Notes under the pieces: generated by a model
Databases searched by the model: none
The model's input: only the letters and a program-made list of their open reading frames with translations
What the model was told of the DNA's origin: nothing
Made by a program: the position numbers and the translations under genes
Source of the DNA: Methylobacterium sp.
GTDB taxonomy: Bacteria; Pseudomonadota; Alphaproteobacteria; Rhizobiales; Beijerinckiaceae
NCBI GenBank assembly: GCA_013823325.1
Contig: PNLY01000034.1
Location: 1 to 51,878, forward strand
DNA length: 51,878 nt
Direction of reading: 5' to 3'
Shown: piece by piece, positions 1 to 8,534 of the stretch
Position numbering within the stretch: position 1 is the first letter of the stretch
Layout of the letters: every line of letters begins with the position of its first letter

Positions 1-712
1 GGTAGCGCAGCGTGTCCCACCAGCCGATATCGGTGCGCCCGTCGGTGTCGCAGCCGACCCAGGAGGCGAGTTGCAGGGCGCGCGGCTTCAGTTCGCGCCA
101 GCGCTGCGGCCAGCGTGCCCGCGCCTCGGCGAGGAAGGCCGCGTTCAACCGGTCGATCGCGTCGCGGGCGTTGCGTACCGAGAAGCGCGCCTGCTCGAAT
201 TCGTCCTGCAGTGTGATCGCCGCATCCGGCCGGAAGGAGAGATCGGCCGCCATCAGCGCCGCCGCCTCGCCCTCGTTCGAGGCCAGTTCCGCCAGCGCAT
301 GCGCCACCGCCCGGCTCATGCCGAAGGTCGGATGCGCGGTGAAGACCGCGGCGAAGCGCACCCGCGCCAGCGCCGCGCCATAGGCCTCGAAAGGCTGCGC
401 CGAGGCGCTCGCCTCCTCGGCGACGCGCCGGGCCAGCGCCGCGTAAGCCTGCGCCTCGTCACGCTCCAGCCCGACATAGGACGCGACCCGCGCCGCCCTG
501 TCCGCCAGCGCGGCGCGGCCGAGCTGGCGGATCAGCGCGGCAGTGTCGGCAAGCGTCACCTCGCCGCGATCCATCTTGCGGGTCAGCCAGAGCGTCACGC
601 GCAGCACAGGATTGCCGAACGGATCCTCGCGCGCATCGGAGCGCGCCTGCACGATCGCCGCCGACAACTCGCCCGCCAACGCCGATGGCGACAACTCCTC
701 CGCATTCGCCAC
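1..712 (-). CDS. ppc: Phosphoenolpyruvate carboxylase-like protein, N-terminal part (runs off window)
   Basis: The reading frame enters from the left edge on the minus strand; about 237 N-terminal residues are visible. It contains FTAHPTFG near residue 125, which matches the catalytic-histidine TAHPT motif of PEP carboxylase, and SWVGCDTDGRTDIGWWDTLR near residue 220, which corresponds to the GxDxDGNP region of that family. The family adds bicarbonate to PEP to give oxaloacetate in the cytoplasm. The motifs are divergent (DGRTD rather than DGNP), so this is probably the divergent alphaproteobacterial type. The GTG start at 712 is chosen because a TGA lies six codons upstream in frame and a GGAGAG Shine-Dalgarno sits about five nt before it. 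Confidence 0.8.
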   Translation of the reverse strand, partial: MANAEELSPSALAGELSAAIVQARSDAREDPFGNPVLRVTLWLTRKMDRGEVTLADTAALIRQLGRAALADRAARVASYVGLERDEAQAYAALARRVAEEASASAQPFEAYGAALARVRFAAVFTAHPTFGMSRAVAHALAELASNEGEAAALMAADLSFRPDAAITLQDEFEQARFSVRNARDAIDRLNAAFLAEARARWPQRWRELKPRALQLASWVGCDTDGRTDIGWWDTLRY

Positions 713-947
713 GCCGCTCTCCGCTTTTCAATCGTTTGATGGGCGGGCGCAGGTGAGCAGGAATCCGATTTTGCTGCAACCGCGAAATGAATTGCGGCCC
801 CGCAGCAAAAATGTCCTGCCCTCGTCGCACGGCGCGTGTGCTCGCCGTGCCAGCACGGCTTCGGCTCGGATGTTTGCGCTGCGCGCCGCATCGCGCCCTT
901 ACAATCAGCGTTGCCATGGCCATATCGGGGTAGACCCGGAGGAAACC

Positions 948-1205
948 ATGGATACGACCGTTCGGCGTAACCTTTCCGACAATTGGGGCGTCTCCGACCT
1001 GCTCGAGCGCCCGATCTGCTCGATCATTCGCGATCCGCATGGCAGCTGCTGGATCGTTCTCTCGCAGGAGCAGGCGGCGCGCCTCAGCGACATCCGGAAA
1101 GGGCCGTTCCTGTCGGTGGATGCTGCCATGACGGCCATTGAGAAGAACCTCAACGGACCCTGCCGTCATCGTACGGCAACTCTTCCGGCGAACTATTTTC
1201 CCTGA
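948..1205 (+). CDS. Hypothetical protein, 85 aa
   Basis: Small soluble protein that I do not recognise. The ATG at 948 follows a good GGAGGA ribosome site, and the codons are GC-rich like the neighbours. It reads MDTTVRRNLSDNWGV, then a mixed alpha/beta segment containing CSIIRDPHGSCWIVLSQEQA and a C-terminal helix. The form suggests a small fold similar to single-domain regulators, but no motif proves a function. It is divergent from the PEP carboxylase-like gene with a 235-bp spacer that could hold both promoters. Confidence 0.6.
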   Translation: MDTTVRRNLSDNWGVSDLLERPICSIIRDPHGSCWIVLSQEQAARLSDIRKGPFLSVDAAMTAIEKNLNGPCRHRTATLPANYFP

Positions 1206-1447
1206 GCGCCCGCAGTCGCGGCAAGAAAAAACCGGGCCGGGCAACTTGTTTTGGCCACATTACTTCTATACAAGCAGCATGCAGGCGAAGACTGACCGGC
1301 TGGCTCCTCTCACAGGAATCGGCGGCACGCCTCGATCCTACAGTCAAAACTGATTGCTGCCCTCGGCAGCGCCATCGTCGCACGCACTGTGCGCGGCGAT
1401 GCCAACACCAGACCGTGCGGCCTCGGCCGTGCGGCAAACGGATATAA

Positions 1448-1606
1448 ATGCACGAATCAATCGAACTGAAGTCATCCCGAACCGGGCGCGTCGCCGATGC
1501 GATCGCCAATACGCTTCCGCCGAAATCCGCTCCCGACTGGAAGCCGCAGCCCTGCGGCCTCTCCCGCGAGGAATTGCGTCGCATCGTCAGGAAGATGCTG
1601 GGATGA
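1448..1606 (+). CDS. Small protein, 52 aa
   Basis: Short frame starting MHESIELKSSRTGRVADAI and ending in a charged helix LSREELRRIVRKMLG. The codon choice and the amphipathic C-terminal helix look coding, and the stop overlaps an ATG in the next frame (ATGA at 1603-1606), suggesting coupling to the DUF4167-like protein downstream. No clear Shine-Dalgarno is visible; the upstream stretch is comparatively AT-rich (gatataa) and may hold a promoter. Function unknown. Confidence 0.5.
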   Translation: MHESIELKSSRTGRVADAIANTLPPKSAPDWKPQPCGLSREELRRIVRKMLG

Positions 1607-1617
1607 GGAGGCTGGCC

Positions 1618-1845
1618 ATGACCATGCGCCAATCCGGATCCGCGACCTACGCCAACCGCCTCGCCTCTTCGGGCGCACGCACCGACGCTGCGCCAGCGGC
1701 CCGGGGAGTGCCCCCGCAAGCGAACTATGAGCGCTATCTGGCTCTGGCCAGGGCCAAGGCCCTCGCCGGCGACCGGATCGAGGCGGAGCGCTACTATCAG
1801 CATGCCGAGCACTACCTGCGCCTGATCCGGGGCACGGCGGCCTGA
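1618..1845 (+). CDS. DUF4167-like small protein, 75 aa
   Basis: The second half, NYERYLALARAKALAGDRIEAERYYQHAEHYLRLIR split over residues 33-70, resembles the alphaproteobacterial DUF4167 domain, whose members share the NYERYLxLAxxxALAGDRxxAExxYQHAEHY pattern. The first 32 residues look disordered. The start ATG at 1618 is preceded six nt upstream by GAGGAGG; an alternative ATG at 1603 overlaps the previous stop. Full-length DUF4167 proteins are usually longer, so this is a minimal paralogue. The molecular role of the family is not known to me. Confidence 0.6.
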   Translation: MTMRQSGSATYANRLASSGARTDAAPAARGVPPQANYERYLALARAKALAGDRIEAERYYQHAEHYLRLIRGTAA

Positions 1846-1928
1846 ACAGCGGGGGGTCGCGCCGTGCCGGACGATGCCGCGCTGCCCCTTGCCACAATCT
1901 CTCCATCGGATCGCGCTTTGAAGTGACC

Positions 1929-2462
1929 ATGCGAGTGCGACGGATCGCGAGGACTGGCGCTGCCTTGGCGCTCATCACCATGGCGGGGCCTGCGGTTGCC
2001 GGCCCCAGGGCTGAGATCGTCGACTTCGGCGTGGTCGCCGGGCGCCTCGTCGATAGCCCGCCGGATGCCGGTCAGCGCGCTCTGGAACCGGTCCGCGCCA
2101 TGCAGAAGCTGCGCTACATCGAGCGCAGCGACCGGATCGAGGCTCGGCTCTGCCGGAACTTCGGCATCACGGTGAAGCTGCTCCCGACGCCGCCATTTCG
2201 CATGCCGGACCGTGTCGAGGTGCGGGTTCTGCACCCGGAACTGACGCGCCCTGACGGCAGGCAGAGCGCCGAGACGCGCTTTCCCAGCTATGTGATCGAT
2301 GGTCTCAGCCATATCGGCTTCACCTTCGAGCATGACTGGGAAATGGCGCCAGGCGCCTGGACGATGATCGTCTCGTTGCGCGGAGACGAGATCGCTCGCA
2401 AGGATTTCACCGTCACGCTGGCGCCTCCCGGCGCGCCCAATTCCGATTGCGGCGTGGGCTGA
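1929..2462 (+). CDS. DUF3859 domain protein, exported
   Basis: 177 residues with a typical Sec signal peptide (MRVRRIARTG followed by the hydrophobic stretch AALALITMAGPAVAGPRA; predicted cleavage after AVA). The mature part has FGVVAGRL near the start, an ERSDRIEARLCRNFGI segment and the ending HDWEMAPGAWTMIVSLRGDEIARKDFTV, split here only for description; this order matches DUF3859, a family of beta-rich periplasmic proteins of unknown function. A GTG six nt upstream is an alternative start. It appears to be a single gene, and an inverted-repeat region follows. Confidence 0.7.
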   Translation: MRVRRIARTGAALALITMAGPAVAGPRAEIVDFGVVAGRLVDSPPDAGQRALEPVRAMQKLRYIERSDRIEARLCRNFGITVKLLPTPPFRMPDRVEVRVLHPELTRPDGRQSAETRFPSYVIDGLSHIGFTFEHDWEMAPGAWTMIVSLRGDEIARKDFTVTLAPPGAPNSDCGVG

Positions 2463-2545
2463 CCTTGCAAGGCCGGCGTCGCCGCGCCTGTTTGCCTGGG
2501 GAATCGCGCTGCGGAAACCTCAAGGAGGGGTTCTCCGCGCCCTTT

Positions 2546-2645
2546 CCGTCATGGTCGGGCTTGTCCCGACCACCCACGTCTTCACGTCCTCGATCGAATG
2601 CCACGGTCAAGACGTGGATGCCCGCCACAAGGGCGAGCATGACGG
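2546..2645. repeat. Intergenic inverted repeat, 37-bp arms
   Basis: The left arm (2546-2582) begins CCGTCATGGTCGGGCTTGT and the right arm (2609-2645) ends CAAGGGCGAGCATGACGG. The arms pair over about 37 bp with a few mismatches around a 26-nt loop. It has the look of the dispersed CGTCATG-type palindromic intergenic repeats common in Hyphomicrobiales genomes; that identification rests on memory of the family. Confidence 0.65.
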
Positions 2646-3134
2646 CCGGGCGAAGCGGGGATAGCTCCCCAATCGATCCCCGCCCCCGAAACCTGGCTTA
2701 TGCTCCTCCCCGTCCCGCCCGAACCGAGGGGGCTTCGCGAGGCGTCGAGAGGCCGGGCGGGAGAGCGGTGTCCGTGGCGAAGGAGCGTCGCAAGCTCGAA
2801 CGAGCTCGGCCGCGCAGAGTGCGATCCACTTTGCGGCCGGCCGGCTCGTTCCACCACGGAGGGGTTTCGTCGTTCGGGGCAGGCACCCCGGTCCAGCCGG
2901 ACGCAACACACGGCGAGAGCTCGAAAGAGAACCGCGCGCGGGGTTAGGGCAGTGGCCAGTGGCGCTGCCTCGACATCATCGACATCGACATTCGGCACGC
3001 AGCCGTCGACTGCGACGCCGCCTTGACCCCGCGCCTCCCTCGGATGGCGACCAGCATCAAACCCTCGCGGCGCCGAGCCGGCGGGGCATCACGCATGGTC
3101 GATCGTTTCGTGGCCTTCACTATTTCAGCGCGGG

Positions 3135-3248
3135 TCGTCCCGGGCGGAGCGCAGCGCAGACCCGGGCCCCATTCCGGAACAGTCCCGATAGAGGTTCAGG
3201 CATGGATCCCGGATCAGCGCGGCTTCGCCGCTTGTCCGGGATGACTCG
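3135..3248. repeat. Intergenic inverted repeat (GTCATCCCGGA type)
   Basis: The left part GTCGTCCCGGGCGGAGCGCA and the right part TTGTCCGGGATGAC (rightmost arm) are inverted and imperfectly complementary, with the GGCATGGATCCCGG element between them. This is the second common dispersed intergenic palindrome type of this order. It ends about 55 bp before the AAA ATPase gene. Confidence 0.55.
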
Positions 3249-3302
3249 CGGTTTCGTCAAACATGGTACCTACTGACTGCCCCACCCCGCCCGCGAGCCC
3301 CG

Positions 3303-4052
3303 ATGCGACGAACCCAGACCCACCTGCCCGCGCCTTATCTCAGGCGCATCTGGCTCGACCGCGACGCCGTGCCGGACGCCGACGCCTATCCCTGGTGCCT
3401 GCCCTTCCTGCGCGAGGAATTCGAGCTCTCCTTCGACAGGCCGATCACCATCATCGTCGGCGAGAACGGCACCGGAAAATCGACGCTGCTCGAAGGCATC
3501 GCCGTGCTCGCCGGCTATGACGAGGCCGGCGGCGGCAAGGGCTATCGCCCGGTCGATCATGCCCAGGCGGTCGAGGCCATGGGCGGCGCGCTTGCCCGTT
3601 CGCTCAGGGCGAGCTGGCTGCCGAAAGTCACCGATGGCTGGTTCTTCAGGGCCGAGAGCTTCTTCTCGGTGGCGCGCTATCTCGACGGCGTCGGCGGCGC
3701 GGACGGCCCCGATTTCCTCTCCCATTCGCATGGCGAGGGTTTTTTGCGCGTCTTCGAGGAACGCTGCCAGCGGCGCGGCATCTTCATCTTCGACGAGCCG
3801 GAATCGGCGCTGTCGCCGGCCCGCCAGATCGAATTCCTCAAGCTGCTGCGCCGCATGGACCGGCTCGGCCAGTGCCAGGTGATCATGGCGACGCACGCCC
3901 CGATCCTGATGGCCTATCCCAGCGCCCGCCTGCTGGCCTTGAGCAAATACGGGCTCGATCCGGTGACGATCGAGCAGACCCGGCATTTCAAACTCATCCG
4001 CGAGTTCTGCCTGGACCCGGCGACGTTCGTGGAGACGATGATGGAGGAGTGA
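3303..4052 (+). CDS. AAA/ABC-type ATPase (COG3910-like)
   Basis: 249-residue cytoplasmic ATPase. Walker A is GENGTGKST near residues 54-62; there is an ABC-like signature LSHSHGEG, Walker B GIFIFDEPESALSP, and an H-loop MATHAPIL. The order and short length match stand-alone SMC/ABC-like predicted ATPases found in single copy in many bacteria. No transmembrane or transporter partner is adjacent. The substrate or process is unknown; a role in DNA or RNA metabolism is only inferred from the fold. No clear ribosome site precedes the ATG. Confidence 0.8.
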   Translation: MRRTQTHLPAPYLRRIWLDRDAVPDADAYPWCLPFLREEFELSFDRPITIIVGENGTGKSTLLEGIAVLAGYDEAGGGKGYRPVDHAQAVEAMGGALARSLRASWLPKVTDGWFFRAESFFSVARYLDGVGGADGPDFLSHSHGEGFLRVFEERCQRRGIFIFDEPESALSPARQIEFLKLLRRMDRLGQCQVIMATHAPILMAYPSARLLALSKYGLDPVTIEQTRHFKLIREFCLDPATFVETMMEE

Positions 4053-4230
4053 GGGTGGCAGCGTGCGCGCTTAGCGCCGGTAGAGCGATTGATCTTGCAC
4101 TACAAGACCGCAACGCTTATGGCCCGATCAATCGCACGACAGATGGGCCTCTGTATCATTTTAGACCACCTTGCCTGATTGAACGTCGTCGTCGACAGTT
4201 GTACGACATTGTCACCGTGGAATCTGCTTG

Positions 4231-5472
4231 ATGCTGTCGCCCTCAATTATCAAGCGTCTGATGCTATCGCGCTTCCTGTTTAACAACGCGATGGAACACG
4301 CTCATGCGCATAATGAGTTTGCGCCTTATGCGACGGCCAATCTTCTTCAGGATGCATTAGAGATTTTTCTCTTAGCCGCTGCTGAGAAGATGAACGCAAA
4401 GATCGAAAAGCGGACTGACTTCGTTACCTATCTGGATAAAATTGACGAGAAGCTCACGCCCAGCAACCTCCCGTTTCGACTGCGCCTGATCCAGCTAAAC
4501 AAGCTGAGAGTAGCTGCAAAACACGATGCGCTTCCGCCCGACGCGAAAGAGATTGAAACTCTCGTAACTGTCGTTCAAGAATTTCTTCGCGAGGCTACAC
4601 AACTTATATTTCGGGTTGACTTTACTTCAATCAACCTTATTTCCTTAGTTGAAAATAAAACCATCCGAGACTTGCTTACAGAGGCCGATGAGTCTTATCA
4701 GAGGCGCGATTTTGCAGCAACTCTAATAGCTTGCCGAAAAGCTTTCTTTACAGAATTTGAGAAAAGATTTGACATAAAGCCACTCGAAAAAGAAGCTAGC
4801 ACCCAATTTTTTGGCCTGATAACGGAAGCACCTCTGCATGCAAGGTCAATAGATTATATTAACAATTTTGTTAGATCGCCATTCGATTATATTGTTCTTG
4901 ATTTCACAAAAATTGATAATAACCTCATTAAAGAAAGAATAGATCCAGTTGTTTTCTGGAATATATGGCGACTTACACCAGCAGTTTACGTGGATTCTGA
5001 TGGCAATTGGTTAGTAAAGCATGATCTTGAAAAGCTGGAAGGCGATATTGAGCAAAATGCTACTTATGTACTAGAAAATATTATTGAGATTCTTATTCGT
5101 AGACAAGAAAGAAATAAATCATCACGCTATGCTCGAAATGGCCTGAATTTTGTCTTAGCAGTCAAAACCAAGAACGCGAGAATATTCAAGAAAGCTGACG
5201 GCCACAGCGAAATCCACGCAAGGCTCCCAGATGACGCGACAGAAGTAAATGTGGCAGCACGCGTGCCGTCGCTGCGAACAGACGAAAGCCCATTCTGGGA
5301 AATAACGTATCTTAAAAATGGAGGGTTCCTGATGGGCTACATGTCCGAGGATGACCTCGACCTTAACAGCCCTCCTCCGTCCCCTCCAGAACCGTCGCTT
5401 ACAGATAAACAGCTCAAGGACGCGATATTTGGGCCGCCCAAAAAGCGAAAAACTATAACTAAACAAGGATAA
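4231..5472 (+). CDS. Orphan AT-rich gene, 413 aa, possible HEPN-like N-terminal domain
   Basis: I do not recognise this protein. The DNA is clearly more AT-rich than anything around it (many ATT, AAA, TTA codons), and the frame is isolated between backbone genes, which points to horizontal acquisition. The first 130 residues are all helical and contain LNKLRVAAKHDALPP, reminiscent of the RN/KH active-site helix of HEPN and DUF4145-like domains. Residues 150-330 form a mixed region, and the C-terminus (from about residue 380) is proline-rich then basic (PPKKRKTITKQG). The start is ATG 4231; a TTG lies directly before it. A defence or abortive-infection role is only a guess. Confidence 0.7.
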   Translation: MLSPSIIKRLMLSRFLFNNAMEHAHAHNEFAPYATANLLQDALEIFLLAAAEKMNAKIEKRTDFVTYLDKIDEKLTPSNLPFRLRLIQLNKLRVAAKHDALPPDAKEIETLVTVVQEFLREATQLIFRVDFTSINLISLVENKTIRDLLTEADESYQRRDFAATLIACRKAFFTEFEKRFDIKPLEKEASTQFFGLITEAPLHARSIDYINNFVRSPFDYIVLDFTKIDNNLIKERIDPVVFWNIWRLTPAVYVDSDGNWLVKHDLEKLEGDIEQNATYVLENIIEILIRRQERNKSSRYARNGLNFVLAVKTKNARIFKKADGHSEIHARLPDDATEVNVAARVPSLRTDESPFWEITYLKNGGFLMGYMSEDDLDLNSPPPSPPEPSLTDKQLKDAIFGPPKKRKTITKQG

Positions 5473-5625
5473 CGCGTCCGACAGCCTATCTCGCCGGCAT
5501 GCCTCAGATGCTTGGTGCGGGGCAGTAGGCCAGCATCTGAAGCTACTTCGGTCGAGAGGCTGCTCTAGCGCCGAACGTCCGTTCCCAAGCTTCCCGCTAG
5601 CAACCGCAGACACCCCGGGGCAGCA

Positions 5626-6741
5626 ATGCTAGACGTGCCCTGTCATTTCCTCGCTTCCCGAGTCCCCGCCTTGCCCAGCTCCCTCTCCCCCGCCCGCCTC
5701 CAGGCCGCCATCGACTTCGCGCAGGCGCATGATTCACCCTGGCCGCGCAGCATGTTCTATCCGGACGGCGCCTATGTCGGGAATCGCGAATGGGACGAGA
5801 AGGGTCCCTGGACCGAGATCGTCGGGCCGGTCGAGCCGCGCGGCGGGCCGGCCGGCGTCGTGCTCCAGGGCGGCAAGACGATCGCCGAATGGGGCGATGT
5901 CGAGCGCGCCGACATGACCTTCTCGATCGCCAAGAGCTATCTCTCGGTGCTGGCGGGCCTCGCCGTCGCCGACGGGCTGATCGCCGATATCGACGAGCCG
6001 GTGGGCAGGAGCGTCGACGGCCCGCATTTCTCCAGCCCGCACAATGCGAAGATCACCTGGCGCCATCTGCTCAACATGAACAGCGAATGGCAGGGCGAGA
6101 TTTTTGGCAAATCCGACCAGGTCGACCATTACAGGCAGATCGGCATCGGCGCCGACAACAGCCGAAAAGGCCAGCGCCGCGAACTCAGCGAGCCCGGCAG
6201 CCTCTACGAATACAACGACGTCCGGGTGAACGCGCTCGGCTACGCGCTGCTGCGCCGCTTCCGCAAGCCGCTGCCGCAGGTGCTGCGCGAGCGGATCATG
6301 AACCCGATCGGCGCCTCGCAAGGCTGGCGCTGGGAGGGCTACGAGACCTCATGGGTCGAGATCGACGGGCAGCGCATGCAGTCGGTCCCCGGCGGCGGCC
6401 ATTGGGGCGGCGGCCTCTTCATCAGCGCCCGCGACCATGCCCGCTTCGGCCAGCTGATCGCGCAGAACGGCGTCTGGGACGGGCGCGAATTGATCCCGTC
6501 CGCCTGGCTGGCGCAGTCGGTCGTGCCCTCGCCGACCCTGCCGAATTACGGCTTCCTCTGGTGGCTGAACCGCGGCCCGGCCGCCAATCCCAAGCTGCCG
6601 GCGAGCGCCTTCAGCGCGCAAGGAGCGGGCAACAACCTGATCTGGATCGACCCCGAGCACGAGCTCGTCGCCGTGCTGCGCTGGATCGACAAGGCCGCGA
6701 TCGACGGCTTCCTGGAGCGACTGGTTGGGGCGGTGGAGTAG
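5626..6741 (+). CDS. Serine hydrolase, class C beta-lactamase/transpeptidase fold
   Basis: 371 residues. The SxxK nucleophile motif is SIAK (residues 100-103), followed by the HLLNMNSEW segment, a YEYNDVRVN region holding the second catalytic motif, and GGGHWGGGLF in place of the usual KTG-type strand. This is the EstB/class C beta-lactamase-related family, which hydrolyses amide or ester bonds; the true substrate cannot be read from the sequence. The first 20 residues are weakly hydrophobic but not a convincing signal peptide, so it may be cytoplasmic, and the start could be slightly downstream. A strong inverted repeat follows the stop. Confidence 0.8.
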   Translation: MLDVPCHFLASRVPALPSSLSPARLQAAIDFAQAHDSPWPRSMFYPDGAYVGNREWDEKGPWTEIVGPVEPRGGPAGVVLQGGKTIAEWGDVERADMTFSIAKSYLSVLAGLAVADGLIADIDEPVGRSVDGPHFSSPHNAKITWRHLLNMNSEWQGEIFGKSDQVDHYRQIGIGADNSRKGQRRELSEPGSLYEYNDVRVNALGYALLRRFRKPLPQVLRERIMNPIGASQGWRWEGYETSWVEIDGQRMQSVPGGGHWGGGLFISARDHARFGQLIAQNGVWDGRELIPSAWLAQSVVPSPTLPNYGFLWWLNRGPAANPKLPASAFSAQGAGNNLIWIDPEHELVAVLRWIDKAAIDGFLERLVGAVE

Positions 6742-6747
6742 GCAGCT

Positions 6748-6889
6748 CCCTTCTCCCCTCGGGGGAGAAGGTCCCGGCAGGGGGATGAGGGCGGTTCGAC
6801 CGGGTGAGCCGTCCGCCGCTCGTCCTGCATGGCGGGCCCTCATCCGTCAGCGCTGCGCGCTGCCACCTTCTCCCCCGAGGGGAGAAGGG
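6748..6889. repeat. Inverted pair of hairpin repeats after the hydrolase gene
   Basis: Two perfect hairpins, 6749-6769 (CTTCTCCCC, loop TCG, GGGGAGAAG) and 6868-6888 (the same stem, loop CGA), bracket GGATGAGGG and CCCTCATCC in opposite orientation, so the whole block is a large imperfect palindrome. It is a dispersed repeat type of Hyphomicrobiales. It may terminate transcription of the hydrolase gene, though no T-run follows. Confidence 0.6.
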
Positions 6890-6998
6890 ATCGCGCCGCG
6901 GTTCATGCGCCCAGCGTGGAACCACCTCCGCCCGCAAGCCTTGCCGCCACGCTGTCCCGAGCCCATAAGCCGCCCTGCCCCCGCAAGGCCCAGAGCCA

Positions 6999-7904
6999 GT
7001 GTCCCCAGCCCCCGCCTCCTCCCGCCTCGCCATCGGCTTTGCCTGCGGCATCCTCGCCGCCGTGATCTGGGGCATCCAGTCGGTGGTCTCGCGGCAATCG
7101 GTGGCGGACGGGCTCTCGGCCGGCGACGTCACCATATTACGCTTCCTCGCCGCCTCGCTGGTGCTGCTGCCCTTCGCGCTGAAGCGATTGAAGCCCTTCC
7201 CGGTCGGCAAGCTCGGCTGGAAGCGGGCGCTGATCCTGACCGCCCTGGTCGGCCCGCTCTACAGCCTGCTCCTGGTCGGCGGCGCCCATTTCGCCCCGGC
7301 CCTGCATTCCTCGGTGATCACGCCCGGGCTGATCCCGGTCGCGACCGCGCTCATCGCCGGGCTCGTGCTCGGCGACCGCATCAACCCGCTCAGGGTGATC
7401 GGGCTCGCCATCATCGTCGCCGGGATCGCGGTCTTCTCCTTCGAGGCGATGGCGAACACGCCGACGCGGGAAGGCGCCTGGATCGGCGACCTGCTCTTCG
7501 TAGCTATCGCGCTGCTCTGGTCGACCTTCGGCCTGCTCGCCCGGCGCTGGGGCGCGGACGCGGTCGAGGTCACCATGGCGACCTGCCTGCTCTCGCTGCC
7601 GCTCTTGCCGCTGCTGGCGCTGGTCCAGCCGATCCACCTGCTGCAGGTGCCGCTGCCGGCGGTCGCGCTGCAGGCCTTCTACCAGGGCGTGATGGTCGGC
7701 GCCGGGGCGCTCTTCCTCTACACCCAGGCCGTCGCCATTCTCGGCGCCGGCCGGGCGGCGCTGTTCCTGCCGCTGGTGCCGGTGGTCACGGCGCTGGCCG
7801 GCGCGCTCCTCCTCGGCGAGCAGGCCTCGGCGCTGGAGATCGCCGGCATGGCGCTCGCCATCATCGGCATGGTGGTGGCGCTGAGGGCGCCGAGCAGCGC
7901 CTGA
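6999..7904 (+). CDS. EamA-family (DMT superfamily) exporter
   Basis: 301 residues with about ten hydrophobic helices, arranged as two EamA repeats: the first starts GFACGILAAVIWGIQSVVSR, the second GDLLFVAIALLWSTFGLLAR. Conserved family features include the WG near the first helix and the P in the fourth helix (ITPGLIPVATAL). DMT proteins export metabolites or amino acids across the inner membrane; the substrate is not evident. The GTG start at 6999 has only a weak AAGG upstream. Confidence 0.85.
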   Translation: MSPAPASSRLAIGFACGILAAVIWGIQSVVSRQSVADGLSAGDVTILRFLAASLVLLPFALKRLKPFPVGKLGWKRALILTALVGPLYSLLLVGGAHFAPALHSSVITPGLIPVATALIAGLVLGDRINPLRVIGLAIIVAGIAVFSFEAMANTPTREGAWIGDLLFVAIALLWSTFGLLARRWGADAVEVTMATCLLSLPLLPLLALVQPIHLLQVPLPAVALQAFYQGVMVGAGALFLYTQAVAILGAGRAALFLPLVPVVTALAGALLLGEQASALEIAGMALAIIGMVVALRAPSSA

Positions 7905-7914
7905 AGCGTGCGCC

Positions 7915-8424
7915 TCAGCCCTTGTGGTCCTTGGCGATCGGCTCGACATAGGCCAGGCCCATGTCCCAGGGGAAATAGATCCAGGTGTCCTGGCTGACCT
8001 CGGTGACGAAGGTGTCGACCACCGGCACGCCGGCCGGCTTGGCGTAGACCGTGGCGAAATGGGCGTTCGGCAGCATCTCGCGCACGACGCGGGCGGTCTT
8101 GCCGGTGTCGGTCAGGTCGTCGACGACGAGCACGCCCTTGCCCTTGCCGTCGCCGATGGCGCGGATCGATGGGGCAATCTCCTTCATCACCTTGAGCTCG
8201 GACTGGTTCTTGTAGTCGTGATAGCTCGCGACGCAGACCGTCTCGATCAGGCGCAGGCCGAGCTCGCGGCAGATGATCGCCGCCGGCACCAAGCCGCCGC
8301 GGGTGATGCAGACCATCGCCTCGAACGGGCCGGCGTCGGCGAGGCGCCAGGCGAGCGCGCGCGCATCACGGTGGAACTGGTCCCAGGAAACGGGAAAGGC
8401 CTTGTTGGCGGAAGCGTCGGCCAT
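7915..8424 (-). CDS. gpt: Xanthine phosphoribosyltransferase
   Basis: 169 residues. It transfers phosphoribose from PRPP to xanthine or guanine in purine salvage. The PRPP-binding loop is [14 protein letters not shown], the hood follows [19 protein letters not shown], and WIYFPWDMG near the C-terminus is typical of bacterial Gpt. E. coli Gpt is 152 residues, so the length fits with a short N-terminal extension. The start at 8424 ([10 protein letters not shown]) is chosen over an in-frame ATG 48 nt upstream because AGGA lies six nt before it. Confidence 0.9.
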   Translation of the reverse strand: MADASANKAFPVSWDQFHRDARALAWRLADAGPFEAMVCITRGGLVPAAIICRELGLRLIETVCVASYHDYKNQSELKVMKEIAPSIRAIGDGKGKGVLVVDDLTDTGKTARVVREMLPNAHFATVYAKPAGVPVVDTFVTEVSQDTWIYFPWDMGLAYVEPIAKDHKG

Positions 8425-8534
8425 GGCTGGTCCTGCGGCAGGCTTGCAAAAGAGCCTCTCCGCAAAGCGCATCCGGACGACGCTGGCAAGAGCCTTCGAG
8501 ACACAATCCCCGGCGCGGGCTCCCCCGCCAGCCC

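Larger units (their letters stand above)
2463..3302. other. 840-bp stretch without a convincing gene
   Basis: All open frames here lack homology I recognise and have poor codon structure. The stretch holds two dispersed inverted repeats (2546-2645 and 3135-3248). Between them lies GC-rich sequence containing GGGCGGGAGAGC-type tracts without a ribosome site. I see no RNA gene. Confidence 0.55.

Noticed and set aside
459..1244. 261-codon minus-strand frame across the start of the PEP carboxylase-like gene
   Set aside because: It lies antisense to the 948 gene and overlaps the divergent spacer; no recognisable protein and it conflicts with the GTG start supported by a Shine-Dalgarno.
2546..3248. 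CRISPR-like or IS remnant in the 2.5-3.2 kb spacer
   Set aside because: Repeats are two different inverted palindromes, not regularly spaced direct repeats, and no transposase fragments are visible.
4053..4230. GGTAGAGCG motif resembling a tRNA D-arm in the spacer after the ATPase
   Set aside because: No cloverleaf can be completed: the anticodon and T arms are missing.
5734..6321. Long antisense frame inside the serine hydrolase gene
   Set aside because: Typical GC-rich shadow: the plus strand carries SxxK and other family motifs, the antisense shows none.
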